DNA of 64,000 nt from Diphasiastrum complanatum (GCA_029204225.1 CM055097.1:45623857-45687856), one strand, 5' to 3'. Positions 61,101 through 64,000 are shown, counted from the stretch's first letter. Notes: generated by a model from the letters alone, not told the origin. Made by a program: numbers and translations.

Positions 61101-61707
61101 ATGAGATCGGAGTTGCTTGCTATGACCTGTTCAACCTGTCGCTCACAGTGGTACAGGTCCACACCTAAGGAGGCAGCCAGTTCAACAGCACTGATCCGAC
61201 GCAGCCGCTTTATTTCTGCTTCTATCTCAGCCCTTAAATGCTCCTGAAAATACATGTCAAGCAAGTGGCAAATTAGTCAATCTCCCACAGCTCATTGTAT
61301 TCCTTCAAACGGTAACTTTCATCATTTTAGCTCAGAAAAACACACAGCAAAACAATCTTCCAAAAAGATTCCAATATTAGCTATTATGTGCTGAAGATAC
61401 GATTGCTGCTTTCGGAATTGCACATAATGAATGCGATACAACGACTTTTCAATATCAAATTTGCTTCTATTGAATCTGCATATTATAGATACAGAATGAG
61501 AGCAAGAAATAAAGAGTGTACATATATTTTTACCTGAGTCATATACTCTTTGCCCGAAACTGTGTGCAAGAGGTCTGCATCTAGGAGGCCCAGCTCCTGT
61601 AACTTGAGAACAAGCTCTACCACATTGCGCTCTGACAAGCGCACGCTAGCTTTGGCATGTTGCGCCTCCTCGAACAGTCTCTGCAAATCCCTCAGTTCCG
61701 CGTCCAT
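3503..61707 (-). CDS. UFL1: E3 UFM1-protein ligase 1 (UFL1), complete 20-exon gene
   Basis: UFL1 is the scaffold-type E3 of the ufmylation pathway. In known systems it works at the ER surface with DDRGK1/UFBP1 and CDK5RAP3 and directs UFM1 from the E2 UFC1 to targets such as ribosomal protein RPL26. The first exon starts [16 protein letters not shown] and contains [13 protein letters not shown] and [11 protein letters not shown], the hallmark N-terminus of plant UFL1. Later exons carry [59 protein letters not shown] and [12 protein letters not shown], all in family order. Twenty exons with GT..AG borders and compatible phases join to 2550 nt (849 residues), close to the roughly 800 residues usual for the family. 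The family has no catalytic cysteine, and none is claimed here. The N-terminal domain spans about residues 1-375, a low-complexity Lys-rich stretch about 395-530, and the helical C-terminal domain the rest. Identification is from family knowledge; transcript support is not available here. Confidence 0.94.
3715..3807 (-). CDS. UFL1: UFL1 exon 19 (residues 786-816)
   Basis: Thirty-one codons starting [20 protein letters not shown], between acceptor TTCCAG and donor GTAGGT. It aligns with YKTLTDYQTATVTLLAL-type sequence of plant UFL1. Confidence 0.94.
3946..4361 (-). repeat. 3' LTR of element A
   Basis: A 416 bp direct copy of the 9620-10035 LTR, about 97% identical by eye, preceded in element sense by a purine-rich tract. 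Confidence 0.92.
4408..5912 (-). pseudogene. Element A integrase and chromodomain
   Basis: After a stop near 5698, a zinc-finger stretch leads into [29 protein letters not shown] and [15 protein letters not shown], which supply the D, D and E of the integrase core. A stop at 4813 separates the last part, which ends in a chromodomain ([19 protein letters not shown]). The chromodomain places the element among chromoviruses. Confidence 0.9.
6017..7771 (-). pseudogene. Element A protease - reverse transcriptase - RNase H
   Basis: A 584-codon open stretch in frame with gag. It has the aspartic protease motif [11 protein letters not shown], reverse transcriptase motifs [17 protein letters not shown] and [10 protein letters not shown] (YFDD near 6715-6728), and the RNase H start [15 protein letters not shown]. 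At about 6045-6080 the frame is lost by small indels and RNase H continues in another frame with [16 protein letters not shown]. Confidence 0.92.
8222..8955 (-). pseudogene. Element A gag, broken by an internal inversion
   Basis: The N-terminal part starts [19 protein letters not shown] at 8955, and the C-terminal part reads [19 protein letters not shown] down to a TAG at 8222. The piece that should join them ([18 protein letters not shown] to [11 protein letters not shown], the retrotransposon gag core) is present but reads on the plus strand at about 8441-8725. The reading frame after the TAG runs on without break into a zinc knuckle, [14 protein letters not shown] (about 7975-8020), and the protease. 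Confidence 0.88.
9620..10035 (-). repeat. 5' LTR of element A
   Basis: A 416 bp copy starting (plus strand) TTAAGAATAGAGCC and ending GAGTCCATAACT. It adjoins the primer-binding site at about 9606-9617, which makes it the 5' LTR of a minus-strand element. Confidence 0.92.
10573..10635 (-). CDS. UFL1: UFL1 exon 18 (residues 765-785)
   Basis: Twenty-one codons, [20 protein letters not shown] plus Q, between acceptor AATGCAG and donor GTACTA. HN(K/R)A.Q.PGRAI is a near-invariant UFL1 motif. Intron 18 (6765 bp) carries a complete chromovirus. Confidence 0.95.
10758..10835 (-). CDS. UFL1: UFL1 exon 17 (residues 739-764)
   Basis: Twenty-six codons, [18 protein letters not shown] followed by VVALLFVT, between acceptor TTATAG and donor GTAAGC. 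It matches the DPxxLLxKVVxLLFV motif. Confidence 0.94.
10836..12150. other. UFL1 intron 16, part without recognised gene
   Basis: AT-rich intron sequence below the degenerate Ty3 copy. Only chance ORFs were seen on both strands. Confidence 0.5.
13330..13757. mobile_element. Foldback/TIR element inserted in element B protease
   Basis: It begins CATAGTGACCAGGGAAC and ends GTTCCCTGGTTACTATG, inverted repeats of 17 bp with one mismatch. The interior repeats GGGAACGTG/TTCCCTGGTCAC motifs. It splits the protease at the position of the D-T-G motif seen in the homologous element at 53.7 kb. No coding capacity; target duplication is not clear. Confidence 0.7.
14100..14230 (-). pseudogene. RNase H fragment of another Ty3 element
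   Basis: Minus-strand reading contains [11 protein letters not shown] and [20 protein letters not shown], the usual RNase H segment, with a frameshift. It lies opposite in strand to the surrounding element B. Confidence 0.6.
14500..15090. repeat. Dispersed repeat with GCTTCAATGCTCAATG modules, copy 1
   Basis: The stretch repeats modules such as GCTTCAATGCTCA, AGAGCTCTT, GTAGGTACC and AATAGCAAGACAC and ends near AAATAGGCCATC. A related copy is at 59870-60230. No protein is encoded; class unknown. Confidence 0.65.
15280..16683. other. UFL1 intron 16, upper part, no gene recognised
   Basis: Sequence between the end of element B and exon 16. It may contain decayed LTR sequence but no second copy was found. 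Only short ORFs occur. Confidence 0.45.
16684..16747 (-). CDS. UFL1: UFL1 exon 16 (residues 717-738)
   Basis: The acceptor TTTACAG is followed by T completing Ser, then [21 protein letters not shown], the family's most recognisable C-terminal motif. The donor is GTACGC. Intron 15 is 97 bp and intron 16 is 5848 bp. Confidence 0.94.
16845..16891 (-). CDS. UFL1: UFL1 exon 15, 47-nt microexon (residues 702-717 in part)
   Basis: It encodes [15 protein letters not shown] plus AG of a split Ser codon, between acceptor GAAGCAG and donor GTACGA. It corresponds to the family segment before EESG..KKLDKK. The combined Ser-Gly (split) and the phase match to exon 16 support it despite its size. Confidence 0.9.
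17360..18800 (-). pseudogene. Unidentified gene remnant with frameshifts and a possible retained intron
   Basis: Minus-strand reading gives protein-like stretches: [59 protein letters not shown] followed by [33 protein letters not shown], then [17 protein letters not shown] and [20 protein letters not shown]. Frame changes and stops separate them. Between LAKID and [15 protein letters not shown] a 61 bp GT..AG interval (17831-17891) looks like an intron. I do not recognise the family. It is a gene fragment, not a retrotransposon I can name, and lies in UFL1 intron 14. Confidence 0.5.
18818..18955. repeat. 69-bp tandem duplication
   Basis: ACCAATGTTACAAATAACTT...CATAGTCTATTCT occurs twice with a 69 bp period and several substitutions. 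Confidence 0.85.
18960..20180. other. UFL1 intron 14, stretch without recognised gene
   Basis: Intron sequence with chance ORFs only. A minus-strand stretch at 19539-19838 could be LINE-derived but has no firm motif. Confidence 0.4.
20190..20640 (-). mobile_element. LINE fragment, C-terminal zinc-binding region
   Basis: Minus-strand reading contains [20 protein letters not shown] followed by FTRRFVGD, resembling the zinc-binding domain at the end of plant LINE reverse transcriptases, with one cysteine replaced. Upstream reading ([13 protein letters not shown]) is also protein-like but broken by stops. Confidence 0.5.
20738..21390 (-). repeat. 3' LTR of element C
   Basis: 653 bp, starting TGTTGCACACAAGC and ending GTACATGTGACA (plus strand). 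It is closely similar to the LTR pair at 49702 and 55525. Confidence 0.9.
21480..21753 (-). repeat. Chromodomain segment repeated three times
   Basis: An 81 bp unit beginning CATCCATGCCATGCATCC starts at 21480, 21561 and 21673; the last two are separated by an extra 31 bp. In minus reading each unit encodes [24 protein letters not shown] chromodomain sequence. The homologous region of the 50 kb element has one copy. Confidence 0.9.
21890..22990 (-). pseudogene. Element C integrase
   Basis: Minus reading shows a zinc-finger part ([22 protein letters not shown]) and the core with [16 protein letters not shown] and [28 protein letters not shown] keeps the second catalytic Asp. The C-terminal frame carries [17 protein letters not shown] and [13 protein letters not shown]. 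Frames are broken at several places. Confidence 0.85.
23976..24663. mobile_element. Mutator-like TIR element with 9-bp target duplication, carrying a repeated coding fragment
   Basis: The 688 bp insert is flanked by TTCTTATCA (23967-23975) and TTCTTATTA (24664-24672), a 9 bp duplication with one mismatch; joined without the insert, the host protease reading is restored in outline. Termini are imperfect inverted repeats (GTGTTTCC..AACGCG and CGCG..GAAACATTGC). The interior holds two tandem copies (about 24125-24310 and 24360-24540) of a sequence whose minus strand reads as protein ([39 protein letters not shown]). The source gene was not recognised. Confidence 0.7.
25135..25737 (+). pseudogene. 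Element D reverse transcriptase, N-terminal part
   Basis: It contains [40 protein letters not shown] and [20 protein letters not shown], typical Ty3 reverse transcriptase. A frameshift just before the FIDD motif (IDDTLVYS in another frame) ends the frame. Confidence 0.88.
25740..26640 (+). pseudogene. Element D reverse transcriptase end and RNase H
   Basis: Readings in several frames give [34 protein letters not shown] and [17 protein letters not shown], the RNase H and connection region. In-frame stops occur near 25903, 25987 and 26257. Confidence 0.85.
26689..28480 (+). mobile_element. Copia-type LTR and 5' internal part, nested in element D
   Basis: A 442 bp LTR runs from TGTTAGAAATAATAAATG (26689) to TTTCCTACA (27130) and is directly followed by the primer-binding site TGGTATCAGAGCC. 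Downstream, a Copia-like gag start reads [17 protein letters not shown] at about 27985-28035. The pol region and the 3' LTR were not found, so the element is truncated. Confidence 0.75.
28840..29016 (-). mobile_element. LINE reverse transcriptase fragment
   Basis: Minus reading gives [20 protein letters not shown] and [20 protein letters not shown] followed by PPSW, resembling the segment before the catalytic palm in plant LINE reverse transcriptases. It abuts the integrase tail of element D on the other strand. Confidence 0.6.
29020..29608. other. UFL1 intron 14, no gene recognised
   Basis: Short chance ORFs; possibly more of the LINE in broken frames on the minus strand (GAFWHEFTP-like). 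Confidence 0.4.
29609..30331. mobile_element. Possible TIR element carrying a captured first exon
   Basis: The ends share ACCATAG/CTATGGT with the foldback element at 13330, and the subterminal parts repeat GTTCCGxxCGGAAC-type motifs. Inside lies a GA-rich leader and an ATG at 30150 (plus strand) that reads [20 protein letters not shown] followed by more hydrophobic residues, like a signal peptide or membrane anchor. The frame then runs into terminal repeat sequence. This pattern fits a gene-capturing element; borders and target duplication are not proven. Confidence 0.45.
30767..30832 (-). CDS. UFL1: UFL1 exon 14 (residues 680-701)
   Basis: Twenty-two codons ending [11 protein letters not shown], matching the LALVEALEGK motif. 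Acceptor TTTGCAG; donor GTACTT. The following intron 14 is 13875 bp and is packed with transposons. Confidence 0.92.
30965..31060 (-). CDS. UFL1: UFL1 exon 13 (residues 648-679)
   Basis: Thirty-two codons, starting [13 protein letters not shown] and ending TAQRLTL, between acceptor TTTTTAG and donor GTTTGT. This is the least conserved exon, but its end aligns with the SSERTALAK-type sequence that continues into exon 14, and the phase fits exactly. Confidence 0.82.
31361..31429 (-). CDS. UFL1: UFL1 exon 12 (residues 625-647)
   Basis: Twenty-three codons containing [18 protein letters not shown], the conserved HRHLLRTT motif. Acceptor ATTGCAG; donor GTCAGT after CAT. Confidence 0.93.
31721..31786 (-). 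CDS. UFL1: UFL1 exon 11 (residues 603-624)
   Basis: Twenty-two codons, [18 protein letters not shown] and four more, between acceptor TTGCAG and donor GTGATG. It matches the FLNMQLYEKALDLFED-type helix of the family. Confidence 0.93.
32390..32544 (-). CDS. UFL1: UFL1 exon 10 (residues 551-602)
   Basis: The acceptor GTTGCAG is followed by AAGAATGC; the first codon completes the one split with exon 9. It encodes [17 protein letters not shown] and [12 protein letters not shown]. The donor is GTTGGGAA, a weak match to consensus (see findings). Length 2 nt plus 51 codons, phase consistent. Confidence 0.92.
32655..33174 (-). CDS. UFL1: UFL1 exon 9, largest exon, with Lys-rich insert (residues 378-551 in part)
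   Basis: It starts [17 protein letters not shown] after acceptor GTTGCAG and ends GAGVG, with one base of a split codon before GTAAGA (173 codons plus 1 nt). The middle is low-complexity and rich in Ser, Lys and Asp, including [12 protein letters not shown] and [15 protein letters not shown]1 proteins have a disordered basic insert at this point, described in structures of the ribosome-bound ligase. Exon end [13 protein letters not shown] resumes ordered sequence. Confidence 0.94.
33175..36782. other. UFL1 intron 8, no gene recognised
   Basis: 3.6 kb of AT-rich sequence. ORFs such as 34792-35067 (plus) have no motif I know. No LTR or repeat was seen. Confidence 0.5.
36783..36839 (-). CDS. 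UFL1: UFL1 exon 8 (residues 359-377)
   Basis: Nineteen codons, [19 protein letters not shown], between a CTAG acceptor and donor GTATGC. It matches the family segment with a hydrophobic VLSSGFIK-type motif. The next intron (intron 8) is 3608 bp. Confidence 0.92.
36939..37032 (-). CDS. UFL1: UFL1 exon 7 (residues 327-358)
   Basis: The first base completes the Trp codon split with exon 6. It then reads [15 protein letters not shown] and ends SVQKALK before GTACTA. The acceptor TTTGCCAG lies about 25 nt downstream (in gene sense) of a long GA microsatellite. The phase agrees with both neighbours. Confidence 0.93.
37058..37124. repeat. (CT)n microsatellite beside the exon 7 acceptor
   Basis: About 30 CT units on the plus strand, thus GA in UFL1 sense, end about 25 nt before the exon 7 splice acceptor. 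Reading frames through it are artefacts. Confidence 0.95.
37714..37817 (-). CDS. UFL1: UFL1 exon 6 (residues 293-327 in part)
   Basis: It starts [18 protein letters not shown] after acceptor TTCCCAG and ends with TG of a split Trp codon before GTAAGG (34 codons plus 2 nt). It encodes the conserved helix [13 protein letters not shown]. Intron 5, separating it from exon 5, is only 84 bp. Confidence 0.94.
37902..37967 (-). CDS. UFL1: UFL1 exon 5 (residues 271-292)
   Basis: Twenty-two codons, starting [12 protein letters not shown] and ending QFLQ, between acceptor TTTGCAG and donor GTATGG, phase 0. The sequence continues the FFSQ-NxYISF motif of the family. Confidence 0.94.
38202..38249 (-). 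CDS. UFL1: UFL1 exon 4, 48-nt microexon (residues 255-270)
   Basis: Sixteen codons, [16 protein letters not shown], between an acceptor CCAG and a donor GTGTGA. It fills the gap between TSWIPA and NGYISFDAV, where plant homologues have a similar ECVDSFFSQ-like stretch. It is too short for ORF-based detection and was found by bridging conserved sequence. Confidence 0.92.
38250..41988. other. UFL1 intron 3, no firm gene
   Basis: A minus-strand stretch at 39133-39354 reads as a possible coiled coil ([20 protein letters not shown]) but has no family I know and ends at a stop. Nothing else stood out. Confidence 0.45.
41989..42264 (-). CDS. UFL1: UFL1 exon 3 (residues 163-254)
   Basis: The acceptor TTGTAG precedes GTACATGGA and the donor is GTAAGG after GCG; phase 0, 92 codons. 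It encodes [17 protein letters not shown] followed by VPTSLPGVW and [13 protein letters not shown], matching the conserved central part of the N-terminal domain. It stands alone between an 18.7 kb and a 3.7 kb intron. Confidence 0.95.
42265..43600. other. UFL1 intron 2, lower part, no gene recognised
   Basis: AT-rich sequence between exon 3 and the Copia fragment. The last few hundred bases may be Copia-derived. Confidence 0.45.
43700..45140 (+). mobile_element. Ty1/Copia fragment
   Basis: Gag-like sequence ([19 protein letters not shown] near 43820-43880) is followed by reverse transcriptase: [20 protein letters not shown] (about 44450-44510), [15 protein letters not shown] and [15 protein letters not shown] (44750-44870), YVDDLIITG (about 44955-44985) and [18 protein letters not shown]. 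Frames shift several times. Protease and integrase are absent, and the fragment stops where the LTR of element E begins. Confidence 0.85.
45141..45688 (+). repeat. 5' LTR of element E
   Basis: It ends GATTCTAACA just before GTTGGTATCAGAGCCATCG, an initiator Met primer-binding site. The start at TGACATTCG is inferred from the end of Copia homology. The part from about 45279 recurs at 57674-58022. Confidence 0.75.
45689..46775 (+). other. Element E primer-binding site and untranslated leader
   Basis: The primer-binding site is at about 45691-45702; the remaining kilobase up to the gag ATG has no conserved protein. It includes a GC-rich inverted-looking stretch near 46145-46270. Confidence 0.6.
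46776..48000 (+). pseudogene. Element E gag with duplicated knuckle region
   Basis: Gag starts [20 protein letters not shown] at 46776 and carries [20 protein letters not shown] and [13 protein letters not shown] stop occurs at 47217. A 291 bp segment is repeated in tandem (47412-47702 and 47703-47993); each copy contains the knuckle-like [17 protein letters not shown], in which the second Cys of CCHC is Tyr. Confidence 0.85.
48020..48718 (+). pseudogene. Element E protease region
   Basis: It contains [19 protein letters not shown], the aspartic protease site with D-D-G in place of D-S/T-G, and [10 protein letters not shown]. The frame stays open to 48718, then overlaps the reverse transcriptase frame. 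Confidence 0.8.
48708..49701 (+). pseudogene. Element E reverse transcriptase and RNase H start
   Basis: Motifs: [40 protein letters not shown] and, after a frameshift at about 49180, YLDDILIYV. RNase H begins [15 protein letters not shown] and is cut by element F at 49701. Confidence 0.88.
49702..50366 (-). repeat. 3' LTR of element F
   Basis: 665 bp, TGTTGCACACAAGC to CATGTGACA on the plus strand. It differs from the partner LTR by about 15 substitutions and a few short indels. Confidence 0.95.
50379..51486 (-). pseudogene. Element F integrase and chromodomain
   Basis: Core residues lie in [28 protein letters not shown] and [14 protein letters not shown] (D, D, E). [19 protein letters not shown] and [17 protein letters not shown] follow. 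After a frame change at about 50600, the chromodomain reads [20 protein letters not shown] and ends at a stop at 50379. Confidence 0.92.
51518..52228 (-). pseudogene. Element F RNase H and integrase zinc finger
   Basis: Reads [20 protein letters not shown], then a stop near 52121, then [32 protein letters not shown] and the zinc-finger start [20 protein letters not shown]. Confidence 0.88.
52229..53914 (-). pseudogene. Element F protease, reverse transcriptase and start of RNase H
   Basis: A 561-codon open frame with protease [19 protein letters not shown], reverse transcriptase [19 protein letters not shown] and active-site motif [12 protein letters not shown] (FVDD). It ends LKIVDP with a stop at 52229, after which RNase H continues in the same sense. 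Confidence 0.92.
53940..54961 (-). pseudogene. Element F gag
   Basis: Starts [20 protein letters not shown] at 54961, carries [20 protein letters not shown] and the core [13 protein letters not shown], and meets stops near 54493, 54404 and 54376. A zinc knuckle [13 protein letters not shown] is read at about 53950-53990. Confidence 0.9.
55525..56193 (-). repeat. 5' LTR of element F
   Basis: 669 bp partner of the 49702 LTR, adjacent to the primer-binding site at 55511-55524. Confidence 0.95.
56194..57673 (+). pseudogene. Element E RNase H end and integrase, with deletions
   Basis: After the duplicated GTAGA the RNase H reading resumes, then [20 protein letters not shown]. Integrase readings include [32 protein letters not shown] and [20 protein letters not shown], in shifting frames; the DGQTE region is deleted near 57190-57215. 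It ends [16 protein letters not shown] at about 57673. Confidence 0.85.
57674..58022 (+). repeat. Truncated 3' LTR of element E
   Basis: It starts inside the LTR (GCGACCCTTTGTTATG) directly after integrase codons and ends at GCGTTCGTCA, matching about 45279-45640. Both LTR ends, the chromodomain and the polypurine tract are lost. Confidence 0.85.
58023..58315. other. Intergenic part of intron 2, nothing recognised
   Basis: A short plus-strand ORF (58000-58235) begins in LTR sequence and has no motif. Confidence 0.4.
58316..58530. repeat. Perfect 106-bp inverted repeat with 3-nt loop
   Basis: Arms 58316-58421 and 58425-58530 are exact reverse complements as far as I can check by eye, around a TTT centre. 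No transposon termini or target duplication are visible at the ends. No coding. Confidence 0.95.
58630..59300. repeat. Pair of ~75-bp direct repeats, possible LTR relic
   Basis: ACCAAGATCCTAACCTG.CATAGATCCAAAG and the following 45 bp occur at 58639 and again at 59189. Beside the second copy, minus reading gives TGGTATTAGAGTGG, similar to a primer-binding site. This suggests a very decayed minus-strand LTR element. Confidence 0.4.
59870..60230. repeat. Dispersed repeat with GCTTCAATGCTCAATG modules, copy 2
   Basis: Shares ordered modules with 14500-15090: GGCTTCAATGCTCA, AGAGCTCTT, GTAGGTACC and TAATAGCAAGACACA, ending near AAATAGGCCATC. Non-coding; class unknown. Confidence 0.65.
60231..60931. 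other. UFL1 intron 2, upper end
   Basis: AT-rich intron sequence leading up to the donor of exon 2; no feature seen. Confidence 0.5.
60932..61243 (-). CDS. UFL1: UFL1 exon 2 (residues 59-162)
   Basis: The acceptor is TTTTCAG before GAGCATTTA, and the donor follows CTT with GTAAGA; phase 0 on both sides, 104 codons. It encodes winged-helix-like sequence including [28 protein letters not shown] and [14 protein letters not shown], all typical of the UFL1 N-terminal domain. Intron 1 above it is only 290 bp; intron 2 below it is 18667 bp. Confidence 0.95.
61534..61707 (-). CDS. UFL1: UFL1 exon 1 (residues 1-58)
   Basis: It begins at the ATG at 61707, the first ATG after a GA/GAA-rich leader, and ends with ACTCAG before the donor GTAAAA, in phase 0. 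It encodes the N-terminal helix and the SERN / VSGKEY signature of UFL1, the part that pairs with DDRGK1 in known complexes. Length is exactly 58 codons. Confidence 0.95.
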
Positions 61708-61860
61708 CTCTTCTCCTCTATTATTCTTCTTCTTCTTCTTCTGTGTGTGTGTCTCTCTCTCTCCTTTTTCTTCTTTTCTCTGTCTCCTTTTTCTTCTTTG
61801 CTCTGTATATGTTTTGATTAGGTTACCTCGGTGTGCCCTTAGTTCCTCATTGGAGGCACA
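61708..61860 (-). promoter_or_regulatory. UFL1 5' leader and proximal promoter region
   Basis: In gene sense the leader holds a GA tract, a short CA tract and (GAA)n directly before the ATG. Such purine-rich leaders are common in plant genes. I could not fix a TATA box or start site. Confidence 0.5.
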
Positions 61861-62095
61861 ATGCCATTAGTATAGGGTAAGGCCCTTTCCCTACCGAATT
61901 CCATGTGCTCACGTTTTCTTTGTATTTTGGGACTGCCTTCAAGAACAAAATGTCCATCCACTTTTCTATTTCTTCAAAATATTTCATTCTCTTTAGAATG
62001 TGCGTTCTCTCTCTACGGAATGTGAATTTTCTTCTCTCTCTATAGAATGTGCATTTTTTTCTACGAAATGCACGTTCTCTCTCTACCTTCTCACA

Positions 62096-62209
62096 TGGCA
62101 TTACGTCGTGGAAGGCCCGAGGACCTCGGGCCTTCCTTGCAGGTCGGGGCCCTACCCTCGGGCAACAAGGAAGGCCCTCGATCAGGGCCTTCCACCACAC
62201 ATAATGTCA
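62096..62209. repeat. 114-bp GC-rich foldback element in UFL1 5' flank
   Basis: Ends TGGCATTACGTCGTGGAAGG and, inverted, TGACATTATGTGTGGTGGAA form terminal inverted repeats. Inside, 62110-62122 and 62124-62136 form a perfect 13 bp hairpin with one loop base. It is much GC-richer than its surroundings. Confidence 0.7.
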
Positions 62210-62417
62210 AGTGGAGATTTTTTTTTTTTCCAGTTTTCTTTTGCATTTCTTTTTAATTCTTTTGCGATTCTTTATCCATGATTTTTGTTCCGCATTATTT
62301 TTTAAAAAAAAAATCATTTTCCACTTTTTGTTTCGTGTTTTTTTAAATTTTTTTTAGTCTTCCCGTTTTTTGCACAAAATTTTAAAAAAAAATTCATTTT
62401 TTTTTTTAATGGAACAT

Positions 62418-62520
62418 GCATGTGGATAGCCATGACGGACTGCAACATGCATGTTCAGCGCGGAATGTGTAGCATGATGCTGCTACATGGCAAACCGGCC
62501 GTCATTGGCTATCCACATGC
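62418..62520. repeat. Second small hairpin element in UFL1 5' flank
   Basis: GCATGTGGATAGCCATGACG and CGTCATTGGCTATCCACATG are inverted copies (one extra base in the right arm) around a centre of about 60 bp. Confidence 0.7.
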
Positions 62521-62754
62521 AAATTTCATCATAACTATGTCCACTTGAAAATTGTGACAAGAAATCACAAAAAAAATTGGTTCTAAATTTACATAAACAT
62601 TGTGCTGTTGAGAATCCTCCTCGTGCCAATTGTGCCAATGCATGTACCTAATCTTTTGCAAAGATGTCATCAGAGAACCGATGTGAATACTCAGTTATAT
62701 CAACACAAAGAGCCATCTAAGATGACAAAACCATAGATTCCACAAATAGAGCTG

Positions 62755-63402
62755 GTGGTGAATATCTTTTCAAGTAAGATGGATATCACTCTGGGAAAGT
62801 TATTGCGGTTGGTATCTCACGCCAAAGAAATACTATTAGATCGATTGATTAAGACCAAATCCAACATCCAACGTGAACCATTATATTGTGTGGAATTTGA
62901 AGAATCCAATGAGATTCTCAATATAGGGGCTACGTGGGAAAGTGAACAATGCAATATCACCTTGCCAATTCAACATAAACACTTTGATTGAGAGGTGACT
63001 GTGACAGATGGAGGAGCTGGAGTCAATCTGATTTCGTCTAAGTTGTGTGCAAAATGGGGCCTTACAAGGTTAAAACCTACAAACTTTGCAATCAAGTTGG
63101 CAGATCAGTCAAGTGTTAGACCGAAGGGCATAGTGGAAGATGTACCACTCAAAATTGTTGGTGTACAAATTTTCATTACTTTTGTAGCAATGGAATTACC
63201 AGAAGCACCGTCTGTGTATCGAATTTTATTGGGACAATCTTGGTTACGAGTTGCGCAAGATATTCATAACTGGAAAATGGACAAAATCACTTTTGAGAAT
63301 CATGAACAAGTTGTCAAAGTTGATCCATTGACTTGGATGATCAAGCCAGCTATTCAAAAGGGTGACGATGATTCTTTCACAATGGGTTTAGCAATAATAT
63401 GA
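62755..63402 (+). pseudogene. LTR-retrotransposon aspartic protease fragment
   Basis: Two open stretches separated by one TGA at 62989. The second reads VTVTDGGAGVNLISSKLCAK, GLTRLKPTNFAIKLADQSS and RILLGQSWLRVAQDIHNW. These match the DGGAGVN-type protease of Ty3-like elements, in which PILLGRPWL-type sequence follows. No reverse transcriptase is present in the window. Confidence 0.75.
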
Positions 63403-63496
63403 CTGCACAGCTGTTACATGTGTTGACATGATGATATAGATCAGAATTGGGCATCATTTCTACAAATGTGATACTCCCGTTACATATTATGTCAAT

Positions 63497-63688
63497 ATGA
63501 TGAATGTTGCATGGATTTCCACATATTTAAATGAAGATAAACTGATTCCTATCAATCATGCATTATCCTACAATGAGAATGCAAAACTAACTGATGAACA
63601 AATCTTAAGACATATGGATCCTACCAGATTTGGATTCAGGAGAATTCCAGATGAACCATCAAATAAACCACCAAAAGCAGTTATATAG
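63497..63688 (+). pseudogene. Downstream retrotransposon reading frame, unidentified
   Basis: 63 codons including TDEQILRHMDPTRFGFRRIP. It follows the protease fragment in the same sense and probably belongs to the same element, as the linker between protease and reverse transcriptase. Confidence 0.4.
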
Positions 63689-63689
63689 A

Positions 63690-64000
63690 AGGAAGGCAAG
63701 CAACCAGGTGTGAATAATCAGATATGCAACATCAAGCATTCACCATGAGCAATCACCAAAGAAGCCGGAAGAGGAACACGCACTATCAAACTATTACACT
63801 GCAACATACTGAATGTAAAATGTACATATAAACCCTGAACCCTGATAGAGAGGGAGAACCTAGGAGTAGATTACTAGACTATCCAACGGCTAGTTACAGA
63901 TAGTAATAAAGTACATCGTAAACAATAACTAAGAAGTGTAACAATGAAGTTTATCATTGATTTCTAACACTCTCCCTCAATTACATTCTTCTATTCCTAG
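63690..64000. other. Window edge, possible LTR end
   Basis: Sequence ending TAACACTCTCCCTCAATTAC resembles an LTR/polypurine border of plant retrotransposons, but the element is cut by the window edge. Confidence 0.35.

Overview
The window reads as nuclear DNA of a land plant with a large, repeat-rich genome. It holds one plant-type host gene with very long introns, many decayed LTR retrotransposons (Ty3/gypsy chromoviruses and Copia), LINE fragments, foldback elements and microsatellites. Introns of 4 to 19 kb point to a fern or gymnosperm rather than a compact flowering plant. That is an inference with low confidence.

One host gene organises almost everything. It encodes UFL1, the E3 ligase of the UFM1 (ufmylation) pathway. 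It lies on the minus strand, with its start codon at 61707 and its stop at 3503. I placed 20 coding exons by hand; all have GT..AG borders and all phases agree. They join to 2550 nt, or 849 codons plus stop, with no frameshift or internal stop. Retrotransposons therefore sit inside introns and leave the coding sequence intact.

Layout from low to high coordinates: 1-3502, 3' flank with microsatellites. 3503-3807, last two exons. 3808-10572, intron 18 with a 6.1 kb chromovirus (3946-10035) in sense orientation. 10573-10835, exons 18 and 17. 10836-16683, intron 16 with a broken Ty3 element on the plus strand, interrupted by a foldback element. 16684-16891, exons 16 and 15. 16892-30766, intron 14 with an unidentified spliced-looking gene remnant (17.4-18.8 kb), a LINE fragment, a minus-strand chromovirus (20738-23800), a plus-strand Ty3 element (23.8-28.9 kb) interrupted by a Mutator-like element and by a Copia-type LTR, and a second possible gene-capturing element (29609-30331). 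30767-33174, exons 14 to 9. 33175-36782, quiet intron 8. 36783-38249, exons 8 to 4. 38250-41988, intron 3. 41989-42264, exon 3. 42265-60931, intron 2 with a Copia fragment, a plus-strand Ty3 element split by a complete 6.5 kb chromovirus (49702-56193, perfect 5 bp target duplication) and a 106 bp near-perfect palindrome. 60932-61707, exons 2 and 1. 61708-64000, 5' flank with two small hairpin elements and a retrotransposon protease fragment.

No rRNA, tRNA gene, CRISPR array or bacterial feature was seen. The most unusual items are the long perfect palindrome at 58.4 kb, two TIR-type elements that seem to carry pieces of host genes, an internal inversion in the gag of the intron-18 element, and in-element tandem amplifications of a chromodomain segment and a zinc-knuckle segment.
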